DNA from: Galeopsis tetrahit
Lineage: Eukaryota > Streptophyta > Magnoliopsida > Lamiales > Lamiaceae
DNA length: 64,000 nt
Direction: 5' to 3'
Assembly: GCA_963675135.1 (NCBI GenBank)
Contig: OY776119.1
Span: forward strand, 41,167,198-41,231,197
A program made the position numbers and the translations under genes. Position 1 is the first letter of the stretch, and each line of letters begins with the position of its first letter. This document shows positions 45,801 through 54,170 of this stretch, piece after piece. A model generated the notes under the pieces. It was not told the DNA's origin and searched no databases. It saw only the letters and a program-made list of their open reading frames with translations.

Positions 45801-47448
45801 CGGCTGAGACCGCAGAAACTTGGCGGCGAGCAAGGCCTGGTTCGCCGAGCAAGGTGACCCGACGACCCCAATAATCAAATTGCATTGTCATAGTGGCCCA
45901 ATTGATGCGGACATCCCCCAGTGTGGCGAGCCATGTAATACCGAGGATAAGGTCAACGCCCCCAATCGGGAAGGCGTATGCTTCGATCATGAAAACCGTA
46001 TCGCCGAGGAGGACCTGTAGGCCTGAACAGACCCCGGCTGTTTTTGTTGTGGTGCCGTCGCCAAGAACGACCGGTAGCGCGGCCCCTCCTGAAAAAGAAA
46101 CGCCAAGTTTATTAGTGAATGACGTAGCGATAAAGCAATGCGAAGCCCCACTGTCGATCATAACGATCAGGGGAACGTTATTAATGGTGGCCCTTAATTT
46201 CATCGTTTGCGGTCCATCGAACCCGGACGCGGCTGCGGCAGACACCTCTAAGTGTTGAAGAGAGGGGTCGAATTCCTCGGAATCCGGCAGAGAGTGGTTT
46301 AGGTCGATGTATTCGGTTGGAAATTCGTCGTCTCCGAGGATGGTAATCCTGAGGGATTTGGCCGAGCATATGTGTAACGGAGAGTAGGGTTCGCGACATT
46401 TGAAGCAGAGCCCCTTTCGACGTAAGTCCATGAATTCTTCATGGGACATGTATTTGGGCCCTGGGGTACGTGCCGACGACGAAGACCCTGAAGATTCGGC
46501 GGGGACGCGAGCATCTGGGGGACGGCCAGGAGCGGCGGGCCGGGGCCCAGGAGGGAATTGGCCCGGACGGGTTGACGAGCCAGGGACCGAGAAACGAACG
46601 GCAGGGGTGCCGCGGCCGAAAGAAGGTTGGTAACGGGAGCCCTTGGTCGCGGTAAGCCGTTGCTCGATCTCACGGGCCAACTGGATCGTGTGGCACATAT
46701 CTGCTGCATCTTTAGAGTGGATTCGCAGGCGGATATCGTCGCGGAGGCCATGCAAGAAAAGGCCTAAGGCGTATGAGGAATCAAGATTAGGGACCGCAGC
46801 CATACGGGCGATGAACTGGTCGACGTACTCTTCGACCGAGCCCGTCTGCCGAGTAAGGGCGAGCGTCTCGAAGGGGTTTGCACGTGGGTCGTCGCCATAA
46901 CGTCGGATCAGTTCTAAGGTAAACTTTTGCCAATCAAGGTTCGGAAACTGAGACATGAGCCATTGGAGCCACTGAAGGGTCGTGCCTTCCATGGCCACAA
47001 GAGCAAAATCCAGGCGCAACGCTGGTGGGGTGTTGTCGATGTGAAAAAACTGCTCCGCACGCGAGAGCCATCCATAGGGGTTCTCGCCTGTGAACTTGGG
47101 AAGTTCCAGCTTGGTTTGGGTCGTATTAGGGCCTTGTCGGGGCGGATGAACGGGAACAGGGGTTTGTAAGGGGGCAGGGGGATGTGGGGGGTTGATCGGT
47201 TGCGATGCCAATGGTGGTGGTGTTGATCCGGCCGCGGAGGAGGATGCATCGGGATTAGTGGGTTTGACCAGCTGTTGCAGAAGGGACCGAATTTCGTCGA
47301 CATTGGTGTTTAACGTGGCCACCGCTTTCTCCGTGGCGGTAGTGGAAACCTGAAGTGCGGCTACTGCTCTCTCCACAGTCGTACCGGAATTCTGGAGGGC
47401 CGTGATGGCCGCTTCGACGGCATCCATACGAGACTCCATTCTCGTCAT
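42793..47448 (-). CDS. Gag-Pol polyprotein of chromovirus element 2 (1551 aa)
   Basis: A single open frame with all retrotransposon enzymes. Gag occupies about the first 360 residues, with a zinc knuckle of CX2CX7HXC type (CFKCREPYSPLHIC). Protease DSGASHCF lies near residue 435. RT has MPFGLCNAPSTFQ and FFDDILIYS near 766. RNase H has TDASGRGFG near 916 and TDHRS. Integrase has an HHCC zinc site (HATPTGGH, CLVCQ) and catalytic Asp near 1170 (SMDFISRLP), Asp near 1230 (SDRDPLF) and Glu near 1268 (DGQTEVMN). The C-terminal chromodomain (about 1465-1515; YLVSWKRLPSDDSTWVDE) is expected to guide integration to modified histones. No missing catalytic residue was seen. The start at 47448 is the first ATG after the primer site. 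Expression is not shown by sequence alone. Confidence 0.95.
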   Translation of the reverse strand: MTRMESRMDAVEAAITALQNSGTTVERAVAALQVSTTATEKAVATLNTNVDEIRSLLQQLVKPTNPDASSSAAGSTPPPLASQPINPPHPPAPLQTPVPVHPPRQGPNTTQTKLELPKFTGENPYGWLSRAEQFFHIDNTPPALRLDFALVAMEGTTLQWLQWLMSQFPNLDWQKFTLELIRRYGDDPRANPFETLALTRQTGSVEEYVDQFIARMAAVPNLDSSYALGLFLHGLRDDIRLRIHSKDAADMCHTIQLAREIEQRLTATKGSRYQPSFGRGTPAVRFSVPGSSTRPGQFPPGPRPAAPGRPPDARVPAESSGSSSSARTPGPKYMSHEEFMDLRRKGLCFKCREPYSPLHICSAKSLRITILGDDEFPTEYIDLNHSLPDSEEFDPSLQHLEVSAAAASGFDGPQTMKLRATINNVPLIVMIDSGASHCFIATSFTNKLGVSFSGGAALPVVLGDGTTTKTAGVCSGLQVLLGDTVFMIEAYAFPIGGVDLILGITWLATLGDVRINWATMTMQFDYWGRRVTLLGEPGLARRQVSAVSAAKGDPVDQHFLAFPLELTCIATQAPIEPAVQHLLDSFPAVHAPPKGLPPRRSCDHRIPLQPGSSAVAVRPYRYSAAQKDEIEKLIIDMLASGLIQPSTGPYSSPVLLVHKKDGSWRFCVDYRELNKKTVPDKYPIPVIQELLDELAGATIFSRLDLRLGYHQIRVAPEDVEKTGFRTHSGHYEWLVMPFGLCNAPSTFQSAMNDLFRPWLRKFVLVFFDDILIYSPSLQDHLHHLRAVLQALSSASFAINPKKCAWAQKEIEYLGHIVAADGIQMDPSKVVAVLQWPQPSSLKGIRGFLGLTGYYHRFIKDYGKIAAPLTNLLKKEHVRFTWPHDAQAAFAALQSAITSAPVLAIPCFSVPFVLETDASGRGFGAVLMQLGRPVAYFSKAISERSANKSTYEKELMAVVLAVLHWRPYLIGRKFTIKTDHRSLQHILQQSIASPAQQYWISKLIGFDFTIEYKPGSSNAAADALSRRNAEACFMAVSIPRWVDWERLREAAHADPTYGPIIAALAQGRTVGQPYALINDMLYYKDRLAIPSSGDWPALMFAEFHATPTGGHSGAFRTYRRIAANIFWPGMLRQITRMVAECLVCQRSKADTRTPAGLLQPLPIPTQIWEDLSMDFISRLPRSNTRDTILVVVDRLSKAAHFIGLTHPFSARTVAQEFGRDIVRLHGIPRSIVSDRDPLFLSSFWTELFRISGTKLKMSSSYHPETDGQTEVMNRCLETYLRCFISDQPTRWAQWLPWAEFCFNTSFHTATGYTPFQAMYGRPPPTLTRFLPGEVRVKAVADDLTKRDSVLSQLRRNLEHAQQRMRRTANLHRRDDEFQVGDKVFLKFRPYRQCSLFRRLNVKLAPRFFGPFEVIARIGATAYKLQLPPGSRLHPVFHISQLRRLIGPHAIVQSLPADFDLPGPDFEPAAVTRIRDIWRGDDRVRQYLVSWKRLPSDDSTWVDEDIFRQQFPSFRLEDKAGLEGEGVVVYQRRRKHLKHLQVKGKRQLDKLVV

Positions 47449-47470
47449 TGAGCGGCAGGTCGGACCAAAT

Positions 47471-47744
47471 TGTTGTGGAGTACAGAAGAGTAGCCAAGAA
47501 AAGGAGATTCAAGATAATCAGCCGAAGCTGCCCAATTCCAATATTCCAAGATTACACAATGAATTCATAACAACCCACAACACCCTATTAATACTAACGT
47601 CTCATAGGGTACTAAAAAGACCAATAGGTCCCTATCTAAGAAATAACCAACCAAGACCTAAGTCAAACAACTAATTTATCTAACTGCCGTTTTCCTTTTA
47701 CTTGTAAATGCTTTAAATGCTTCCTACGGCGTTGATACACAACA
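47471..47744 (-). repeat. 5' LTR of element 2
   Basis: 274 bp, reading TGTTGTGG to ACACAACA on the plus strand. It should hold the promoter for minus-strand transcription. Bases 47745-48001 are AT-rich DMS3-like intron ending in the acceptor TTTCTATTTAG. Confidence 0.95.
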
Positions 47745-48629
47745 ATGTCATTCACAAATTGATGTTAGAGTAAAAGAGAACCAAACGATAATGTTATTTG
47801 ATGATGCTGTAAAATTAAATGAACAGAACAGAACAACGGACGGCTAGCCTTAATTACATTTTTGCCCTACAAGTATATAAAGCCCAAAATTATGCTGAAA
47901 ATGTTATTTTCCCTAATTTCTTTCTCTGCGTCTCTTCCATTCTCATAGGGGTGTTGCACAGCCTAATAATTTTTTATTTTTTTTGGTGGATTTCTATTTA
48001 GACCATATGCTGGTGAGTTTGTAGCTGATGACCCTCAACAGACTCAATCTCCTAGAGCCAAGATTAATAAATGGAGAAACTCCTCCTGGTTTTCTTGGTT
48101 TCGCCGTAAACATGATCATGATTGATGAATATTACTTATCTTTCGTCTCAAAATATGGGCACGGTCTATGAGGTCTAAGAGAAACGCTCTTTTACAACCT
48201 CTTTTTGAATACACAAGTATACAAATCAAGGGAACACATGCAAAATGCAGCTCCTTTCATAACAAGTGGAGCAATATCTCTTGACGGAGAAATGATTAGA
48301 AGTCCCGACCTATTCACCATAGGTCGCCCTCGGTAAGTAGCTTACACAATGTTTTCTATCTACAAAAAGATATACTAATTTTTTTTAAGTATTCAATTTA
48401 ATTTCTTTTTAGTGGATTTTAATTTGTTTATACTTTATTTTTTTGTCAAATTAGCGATATAGATGTGAAGTTCCCTTGTAAGAAGTTCAGCCTCCCTCCT
48501 CCGGACTATTAAGAGATTGAAAACCAATTGAAGGAGGCGAAATGGAATAAGGTAATGTCTCAATTACGCATTCATAACCATGTATTGAAAATTTGTGTTT
48601 ATTCATTAATTAGTTATCCCATCAATTTC

Positions 48630-49090
48630 AGGTTGCACCATGATAATTTAATGGAGGCAAGTGAGTATCTGTAACATAGAAGCTTTGTAACATAGAAGCT
48701 TTCTCAACTGTTATTTCCATCTTTGTTGTAAGAACACTGTTTTTGTTTTTTGGAAAAAGATAATTTATTGTTGTAAGAACAAAATTGTTATGTGTGTTTT
48801 ATGGAAACTTCCCAGTTGGGTCTATTTCATCAAAGTCATGCCAATATATTTTAATTAAGTAATTAAGAACATTATTAAAATAGTGTGCGACATACATAAT
48901 AATGTTTTTATCTGTATGAACTTATAGTTTTCTTTGTATAAACTACTCTTTACTCCATTGTTGTGTATGTTATATCATTTAGGACTAAAATGGTAGCATT
49001 TTAAGGGCTAAAATTGTTATTAATAATCTACAAATGCAATTAGTGTGCAGAGTATGAATGAGTACACAAACTCTTCCAAAACTCCCAAAA
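48630..49090 (-). repeat. Inverted copy of the FBD-flank segment and of 15120-15260
   Basis: The reverse complement of 48690-48850 matches 18090-18280 and 22330-22530 (GACCCAATTGGGAA, CAACAAATTGTC, GAAAGCTTCT). The reverse complement of 48960-49090 matches 15120-15260 (TTTGTAGATTATTAATAAC). This continues the inverted duplication beyond the DMS3-like exons. The FBD coding part itself is cut off at TTGCCTCCATTA. Confidence 0.8.
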
Positions 49091-49575
49091 AAATATTTAT
49101 AAATCTAAACCAAAACTTCATAAATCTTGGACTGTAATCTCGAAGCTGTGAGCAGCATCCCGAGGACGATATTTGGGACTCATTTCTATGCACCACAATG
49201 CTAATATCCGCACGCCGAAACTATAAACTCCAACTTTGTAAGAGACTGCCAATACCTCTGTTATTGAGTTCGGGAGCAACATAGCCTATGGTTCCTCGAA
49301 GCTCTAGCTACACTCAGGTAGCTGTAATCATATATCTCGATCGACAACGCGTTTGGATCTTTCATCACATTATCCAACTAGCTTGATTGACAACATTAAC
49401 ATGATGTATCCTTTCGATGGTTTCAATTTAATTCATGAAGACTTTGTCATTTCCTCCGGGCTTTCCCAATACCTTCATCATTAGTTTCCTTTGTAAACTG
49501 AACCATAGCCACCTTGGCCTATTTTTTCTCGAAATTCTCTAGTCATCTTCTTTATGTCTGAATAGGAGTACCTAT
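49090..49575 (-). pseudogene. LRK10L-like kinase domain, degraded
   Basis: Read on the minus strand: GGTACTCCTATTCAGACATA (YSYSDIKK), FRENFEK-like, GPVYKGN-like, MKVLGKPGGND, FMNEIETIERIHHVN, RGTIGYVAPELNNRG and a YRP-type end near 49140. It lacks the catalytic loop, as does 14507-15090, with which it shares deletions. It is the inverted partner of that fragment. Confidence 0.78.
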
Positions 49576-49915
49576 TGGGATTATATTTGTATAATATTCT
49601 GTATAGGTTTAGGCCCTGTTATTAAATAATATTATGGGCCTCTTTAGTATAGGTTTAGCCAGCCCATGTAATTAGTATATTTATACTTCATTGTATTGCG
49701 TTACAAGATACAGAAATACAGAGTTACATTCTCTACAGGTTTTAACCACTTCTCTTTTTCTGATTGGTGTTGTAATCCCAGATTATGTTGTTAGAAGCCT
49801 CGAGTGTCGGCGTATGTTTTGTCCTTGATTTTCTATGTAACCAAAATGCTGTAACTCTTGTTTTTTTAGTACCTCTAGTACTCGTTAATATATTCTCTTT
49901 TCTGTTTAAAAAAAA
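49576..49915 (+). mobile_element. Copia-like LTR piece followed by a LINE 3' end
   Basis: 49573-49737 (ATTGGGATTATATTTGTATA ... ACATTCTCTACA) looks like a Ty1-copia LTR, but no target duplication is visible. 49740-49915 ends AGTACCTCTAGTACTCG ... TTTAAAAAAAAAATAG, like the LINE tails at 15949 and 16201. Bases 49916-50150 hold nothing recognisable. Confidence 0.5.
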
Positions 49916-50151
49916 AATAGAACACAAAAACTAGTACATATGATCTCTCGTACCATCATATTCTCCTCTATGAGCCCATCTACTACCAGTCCGCCTACTT
50001 CACTATTAATTTTGACATGTGACATTTGGAGAAGACTTGGCCAATGTGAAAAAGTGTTTCCAAATTGATTGATTGCACTTAATTTATATGAATTTTTTCC
50101 ATGAATCTCAATTGTATCTGGAAATACTCAGAAATATGAAATGGCTTTGAC

Positions 50152-50540
50152 TTGGCAAATATGTATAAATCAGCTATAAAGATAATTGACAGGGACATAT
50201 ATGACTGCTTTGATCAAGGCAGGGACATTGATATTGCGGAAACAGTGGAGGAAAACGAGGGCGGTGACAGTGATGATACGAGAAGAATTGCACGTAAGAT
50301 GACAATAGTGGCACTGTGGTGCATACAGATGAATCCCGACAATCGACCTTCAATGAATAAAGTGTTGGAAATGCTGGAAGGTGAAGTTGAACGCCTACAA
50401 ATATATTCCTCGATCAGCGTCCCACTCAACAAACCCAAATTGTGTTCGATGAGGAATAGAGTTGGACTACTTATTCAACTGATTCTGCATCCTTGCTCCG
50501 TAACGATGCTGAATTATAATTTTGCTAGACAACTTGTAAT
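50152..50540 (+). pseudogene. LRK10L-like kinase C-lobe and tail fragment
   Basis: It reads DIYDCFDQGRDIDIAE, TRRIARKMTIVALWCIQMNPDNRPSMNKVLEMLEGEVERLQI, which is the end of a kinase domain, nearly identical to residues after 300 of the ORF at 54171. After ERLQ an insertion shifts the frame away from the conserved tail, so the last part of the 156-aa frame is not native. No catalytic region is present. Bases 50640-51165 hold only AT-rich sequence and a stray ectodomain-like GGAAAGGGAAGCTAATATT. Confidence 0.8.
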
Positions 50541-51176
50541 GAAATTGTATTATAATTTTGAGATGAATACAAATAAACTCTATGCACAGATTGCAGGATT
50601 TAAGGAGATAGTGCAAATTTAAACTATTAGATGAAAAATTTGTTATCTGAAACTGTTGAAAAAATTGAGTAAATTTTAAGGGATGTGCAAATGAGATGAG
50701 GACGAGTGAGTCTGTCCCAACGTAGAAAAAATCGATCTGTATTTTTTAGTCGGAAAGGGAAGCTAATATTTGTAGCATCAGGACCAAATTTGAAACGAGA
50801 CAGAGCACTCGAAGAACAAGTGACAGATACGTACTCTCATCAGCCAGCTGTCTACAAACAACCGTTGTCCAACCATTCAATCTACAAAGGTTGGACATAT
50901 GTGATTAGTGTGAAAATTGCTTGAAATTCATGTATTTATTTTGTTTAACTTCATAAGCTCCCATTGCATTTTTTACATTAAATTGATCAATTTCACTTGA
51001 TTTGGAGAAAATGAAAAAATGTGTGATTTGCTATTTTTATAGAAAAATGAGCATTTTTAGAGAAAAAACACATCTTAAATATATTGTGGAGTATTGAAGA
51101 AGGTGACTGGGCTCCATATATATATAAAAAAAGAGAAAGAAAGATAAGGCCCAGGTTGGATGCCTATTAAACTAAA

Positions 51177-52388
51177 GGCCACGGTTATACACACAGGCTT
51201 ATTAAGGACACCCACTAGTTAAACACACACACCGTGGGATGAGAACACCCACGCGGAAAGTTCTAAAATACTCCTCCCTTCCTAAACCCTACTTAAAACC
51301 CTCTCTCTCTTCCTCTTTCATTTTCCACGCACACCCACCCTGTTCTCCATCCCACACTCTCCCAGCGGTGCCCACCCCCTCTTCCTCCCAAAGACCTCCG
51401 CCGACCCCCTCCCTCGAGGCTCCTCGACTATAAAAAAAAAAATTTGCCTCCCTCAAGCTTCACCGCTCGCCTCTGCCTTGCCATTGTTTTCCAGGCCTGT
51501 CTCAAGCGACGCGACCGCTGTTGTCCACCCTCCAAGCGATGCGGTCGTCGTGCCCCTTCCTCCTTCGAACGTCGCTGGAGGAGTGCGTGACTGCCGCCAC
51601 TGGAGAAGTTTGTGGCCGACCCCTCTTAGGTTCCATGTACATCAAAAAAAAAAAAATGCATGTATTAGGGTTTCTAGGATAACCCCAAGGAGTTGACCTA
51701 TTGGTGTAGGCTTGGGACATAGGAGTGTGCTCCTCTCTAGGTCTCAGGTTCGAAACCCCTATGGTGCAAACAATTCCTATGGGGCCATGTGCATACATAT
51801 CGCAGGGGTGCAAACAATTCTTATGGGGCCATATGCATACATATCGCAAAACTTTGGCTTTAAATCTTAGAACGGATACCATAGCTTCAAAAAAAATTAG
51901 AGTTTTTAGAATTTTTACAGATTCAAATGTATTAGGGTTTTTACAGAATCAAATGTATTAGGGTTTTTACAAATCAAAAAATTATAACATTAAGGAATTT
52001 GAGTTTGTTCATAAATTATTTTCTGACATATGCTTATTTTACATTTCAAATTTTTTTTTTCTGAAAATTGTGCATTGTCCGACATTTATTTTCGGACAAG
52101 GTAGATGTGTATGAAAATAAATCCCAAAATCTATCATCATTTTCGCATAATCGATTTTTTCGGACAGATGCTTCATTATCAACCATTTTCGAGTATCTCC
52201 ACTCCCATAATCGATTTTTCGAATTTTGTAAGTTTTTTTTTCTGTGATTGTCAGTATGTCTTCCCGTGAAAGAAAAAGGGTGGGTGTACTCATTTTGCCC
52301 TTTTTAAAAAAAATTAAAAAAAGGGGTATATTCGACATTTAAAAAATTGTGGTGGGTATCCAAAATAACAATGTGTATAACCGTGGCC
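51177..52388. mobile_element. Non-autonomous Mutator-like element (1.2 kb)
   Basis: The ends are GGCCACGGTTATACACA and its complement TGTGTATAACCGTGGCC. The 9-bp flanks are TAAACTAAA (51168-51176) and TTAACTAAA (52389-52397), matching at 8 of 9. The first third is GC-rich and exon-like (CCACGC, proline codons), and the rest is T-rich. A SINE sits inside. Possibly it carries a captured host exon (Pack-MULE type), but no source gene was recognised. Confidence 0.78.
51681..51896 (+). mobile_element. tRNA-derived SINE inside the Mutator-like element
   Basis: The head, GAGTTGACCTATTGGTGTAGG, carries an A-box-like stretch, followed by CAGGTTCGAAACCCC (B-box) and ending in an A-run. The flanks TTAGGGTTTCTAGGAT (51665-51680) and TTAGAGTTTTTAGAAT (51897-51912) look like an aged target duplication differing by transitions. 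A 44-bp segment with GCAAACAATTC and GGGGCCAT is tandemly duplicated (51762-51850). Confidence 0.7.
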
Positions 52389-52439
52389 TTAACTAAATGA
52401 CAGACCCATTTTGAATCACATTCATAATCTCACGTGAGC

Positions 52440-52750
52440 ATGGACCCATTTTATTAATTGAGGTGGGCTGTAGAAGAAAGACATGGGCTGAAAAGAAATG
52501 AATTAAGCACATACCCATTTTCAGCCATCGGAGGAGGGAAGCTCCCCCATACAATTTCTCATCATTTTTATTCTCAAATAGTTAGTTTAATTCATAGAAT
52601 AGAGTGCAAGATAGTTGTAATTTCATTTCCAAGCAAAGATTCAAGAAGTTTAATTCGTGAAGATTTCATGGTTTATTTCATATTTTTCACTCCATATCCT
52701 TACTTTATTTAAGTATTTTGTTATTATTATCATGGGTACGTATATACTAT
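52440..52750 (+). repeat. Duplicated leader-like segment, copy 1
   Basis: It matches 57405-57750 plus 58606-58665 (TTATTAATTGAGGTGGGCTG, CAATTTCTCAT, GAGTGCAAGATAGTTGTAAT, GTATTTTGTTAT, ATCATGGGTACGTATA). It is uninterrupted here, so it shows the empty site of the solo LTR at 57751. It is probably a 5' flank of a lost member of the local gene family. Confidence 0.75.
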
Positions 52751-52794
52751 ATATTTCTTGCTAGTTTCTCTAATTTTGTATGGTGCATGAATCA

Positions 52795-52885
52795 CCAAGA
52801 CTGCTTATTCAACTAATTCTGCATCCTTGTTCCGCCACGACGACGCTGCTCCTAGCTTCGACATTACAGTGCCGGATTAATATAG
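52795..52885 (+). pseudogene. LRK10L-like C-terminal tail fragment
   Basis: The DNA reads AYSTNSASLFRHDDAAPSFDITVPD followed by a stop, here in abbreviated form YSTNSASLFRHD and APSFDITVPD. It corresponds to the last about 25 residues of the ORF at 54171. It is directly joined to the leader-like segment, so the whole gene body between them is deleted. Bases 52890-53480 show nothing else. Confidence 0.75.
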
Positions 52886-53489
52886 CTGGCAGCAAGCCAG
52901 AGTAAGAAATAGTATACACTCTGTAACATTGGAAGAGAGGTAAACTTCGGTGATCAAAAATGATATTTTCTCATTCCATCACTAAGTAACATGCTTATTA
53001 TCTTCAAACAAAACAACTTTGAATTTTTGTTGGTGGTGAATAACATTGAATGAACAAGAAGTTGTAACAGATATTGTATTGAATCATCAAGACTTTACCA
53101 ACGGCCTTCCTTCTAGTATCTTAACATCCAAGATGTGACTTTTTGAATATACTCTGTCTTGTTGCTCTGTTTCTTAGTATCTTAACAAAGGCAAAATATT
53201 TATAGGGGTACTAGACCGGCTATGTTTACTTCACCGATTTAAATTGAGTTAAAATTCTATTTCGTCCCCCAAATTAAGAATTTAGTCCTGTAACTTACCA
53301 ATTGGTCAAATTTGATCCTATTTTCACCAGAAAATCAGAATTAAGTTTATTCAAGAGTTAAGAATTTAAATTTTCTTGTTGTGCTGCGCAAAAGTGAATT
53401 AACTTTATTCACTAGCCTGATCGAAAAATGAAATCAGAGTGTAAATATTAACAAAGTAAATGGATAATTCTATTTTTATTGTCCTAAGG

Positions 53490-53990
53490 TGCTTAACATC
53501 TTCATCCACTTGTCCGCACAAATTAACTGCAAACTAATATCAGCTTCGACACCAACAACCTTTTTTCTTTTTCAGACTGACTCTAGTACCTCAGAATTCT
53601 CCTTTCCAGGGCTGACAATTTTCAAGCAGTTCGATCCAGATTTTGGGGAAGCTGACCAAGCTTCCTCGTCTAGATTAGAGGGCCTCGGAGTCGAAGATTC
53701 AAGATTGGAATAGGCACCCTTTACTGAGTACCAACCATCATTCGCGTGCTTCCACACCTATGAGTCCTCAGAGTGTCCCATTGGAAGAGATTACGTACTT
53801 CTCCAATCGAAATCCCATTAGACCAATGACCCAAGTCTCCCACCGGCCATCACATCTTTATTGACATAAGCAGAATATAATTTGGGAAATGGACTTTAAA
53901 TCTGTCCACAACAGACTGTTCATACCATTCCCACCTTTCCTACATAAACCAAGAATTTAAATCATGGATGTCCCGCCACCAACTCGACAT
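53490..53990 (-). pseudogene. LINE reverse-transcriptase tail (zf-RVT) fragment
   Basis: The minus-strand frame 53572-53757 has WKHANDGWYSVKGAYSNL, the typical W.....G.YSVKSAY motif before the zinc-binding end of plant L1 RT. Upstream parts to about 53990 are shifted. No poly(A) or target duplication was found. Confidence 0.65.
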
Positions 53991-54059
53991 GACAAGTCCC
54001 ACAAGGATAGCATTGTCTGCATATTGGAGGTTCATGTGAGCTACACATTAACACTGTTG

Positions 54060-54140
54060 TCCTCCAAAATAAAATATCCCATCGACTGGTATCCGTATAA
54101 TTAAATTTGGTGCATGAATATTCTTCTCTATAAGTCAATG
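54060..54140 (+). promoter_or_regulatory. Conserved upstream block of the LRK10L-like copies
   Basis: CCTCCAAAATAAAATATCCC, GTATCCGTATAATTAAATTT and GGTGCATGAATATTC lie 30-110 bp before the ATG at 54171. The block is shared with 9046-9130 (inverted) and 59575-59650. Confidence 0.5.
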
Positions 54141-54170
54141 CTATAACTAAAATATTGATTTCAATCTACC

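Larger units (their letters stand above)
42601..47744 (-). mobile_element. Complete, apparently intact Ty3/gypsy chromovirus (element 2)
   Basis: A 5,144-bp element with two 274-bp LTRs (TGTTGTGG...ACACAACA) that I read as identical, flanked by the 5-bp duplication ATGTC (42596-42600, 47745-47749). On the coding strand a purine tract GAGGGGGAGGGAGT precedes the 3' LTR. The primer site after the 5' LTR, TTTGGTCCGACCTGCCGC, resembles that of element 1. It sits in an intron of the plus-strand DMS3-like pseudogene. Identical LTRs plus one unbroken polyprotein mean a very recent insertion. Confidence 0.97.
32925..48551 (+). pseudogene. DMS3: DMS3-like SMC-hinge protein, plus-strand copy interrupted by two transposons
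   Basis: Exons: 32925-32945 (MSTDDEE), 34032-34101 plus 41532-41596 (exon 2 split by the CACTA element), 41761-41859, 41939-42133 (NSAAALLC, KDVVGVVALLGKVEDPNLSR), 42308-42499 (LLSQYLGLETMLAVVCETN), 48002-48332 (GFLGFAVNMIMID, GLRETLFYNLF, ISLDGEMIR) and 48455-48551 (VKFPCKKF, LKEAKWNK). The order and motifs fit DMS3 of the RNA-directed DNA methylation pathway. Own lesions, besides the transposons: an extra C at 48032-48034 shifting frame, TGA at 48169-48171 within a 9-bp tandem duplication of GGTCTA, and TAA at 48510-48512. An intact chromovirus fills the intron between 42499 and 48002. Confidence 0.9.

Noticed and set aside
47500..47674. Short ORFs in the LTRs of element 2
   Set aside because: They are present identically in both LTRs on the non-coding strand and match no known product.
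49573..49737. Complete solo LTR of a copia element
   Set aside because: The flanks GTACC or ATATT and GGTTT do not match, and the start lacks a clean TG, so only a generic LTR-like piece is reported.
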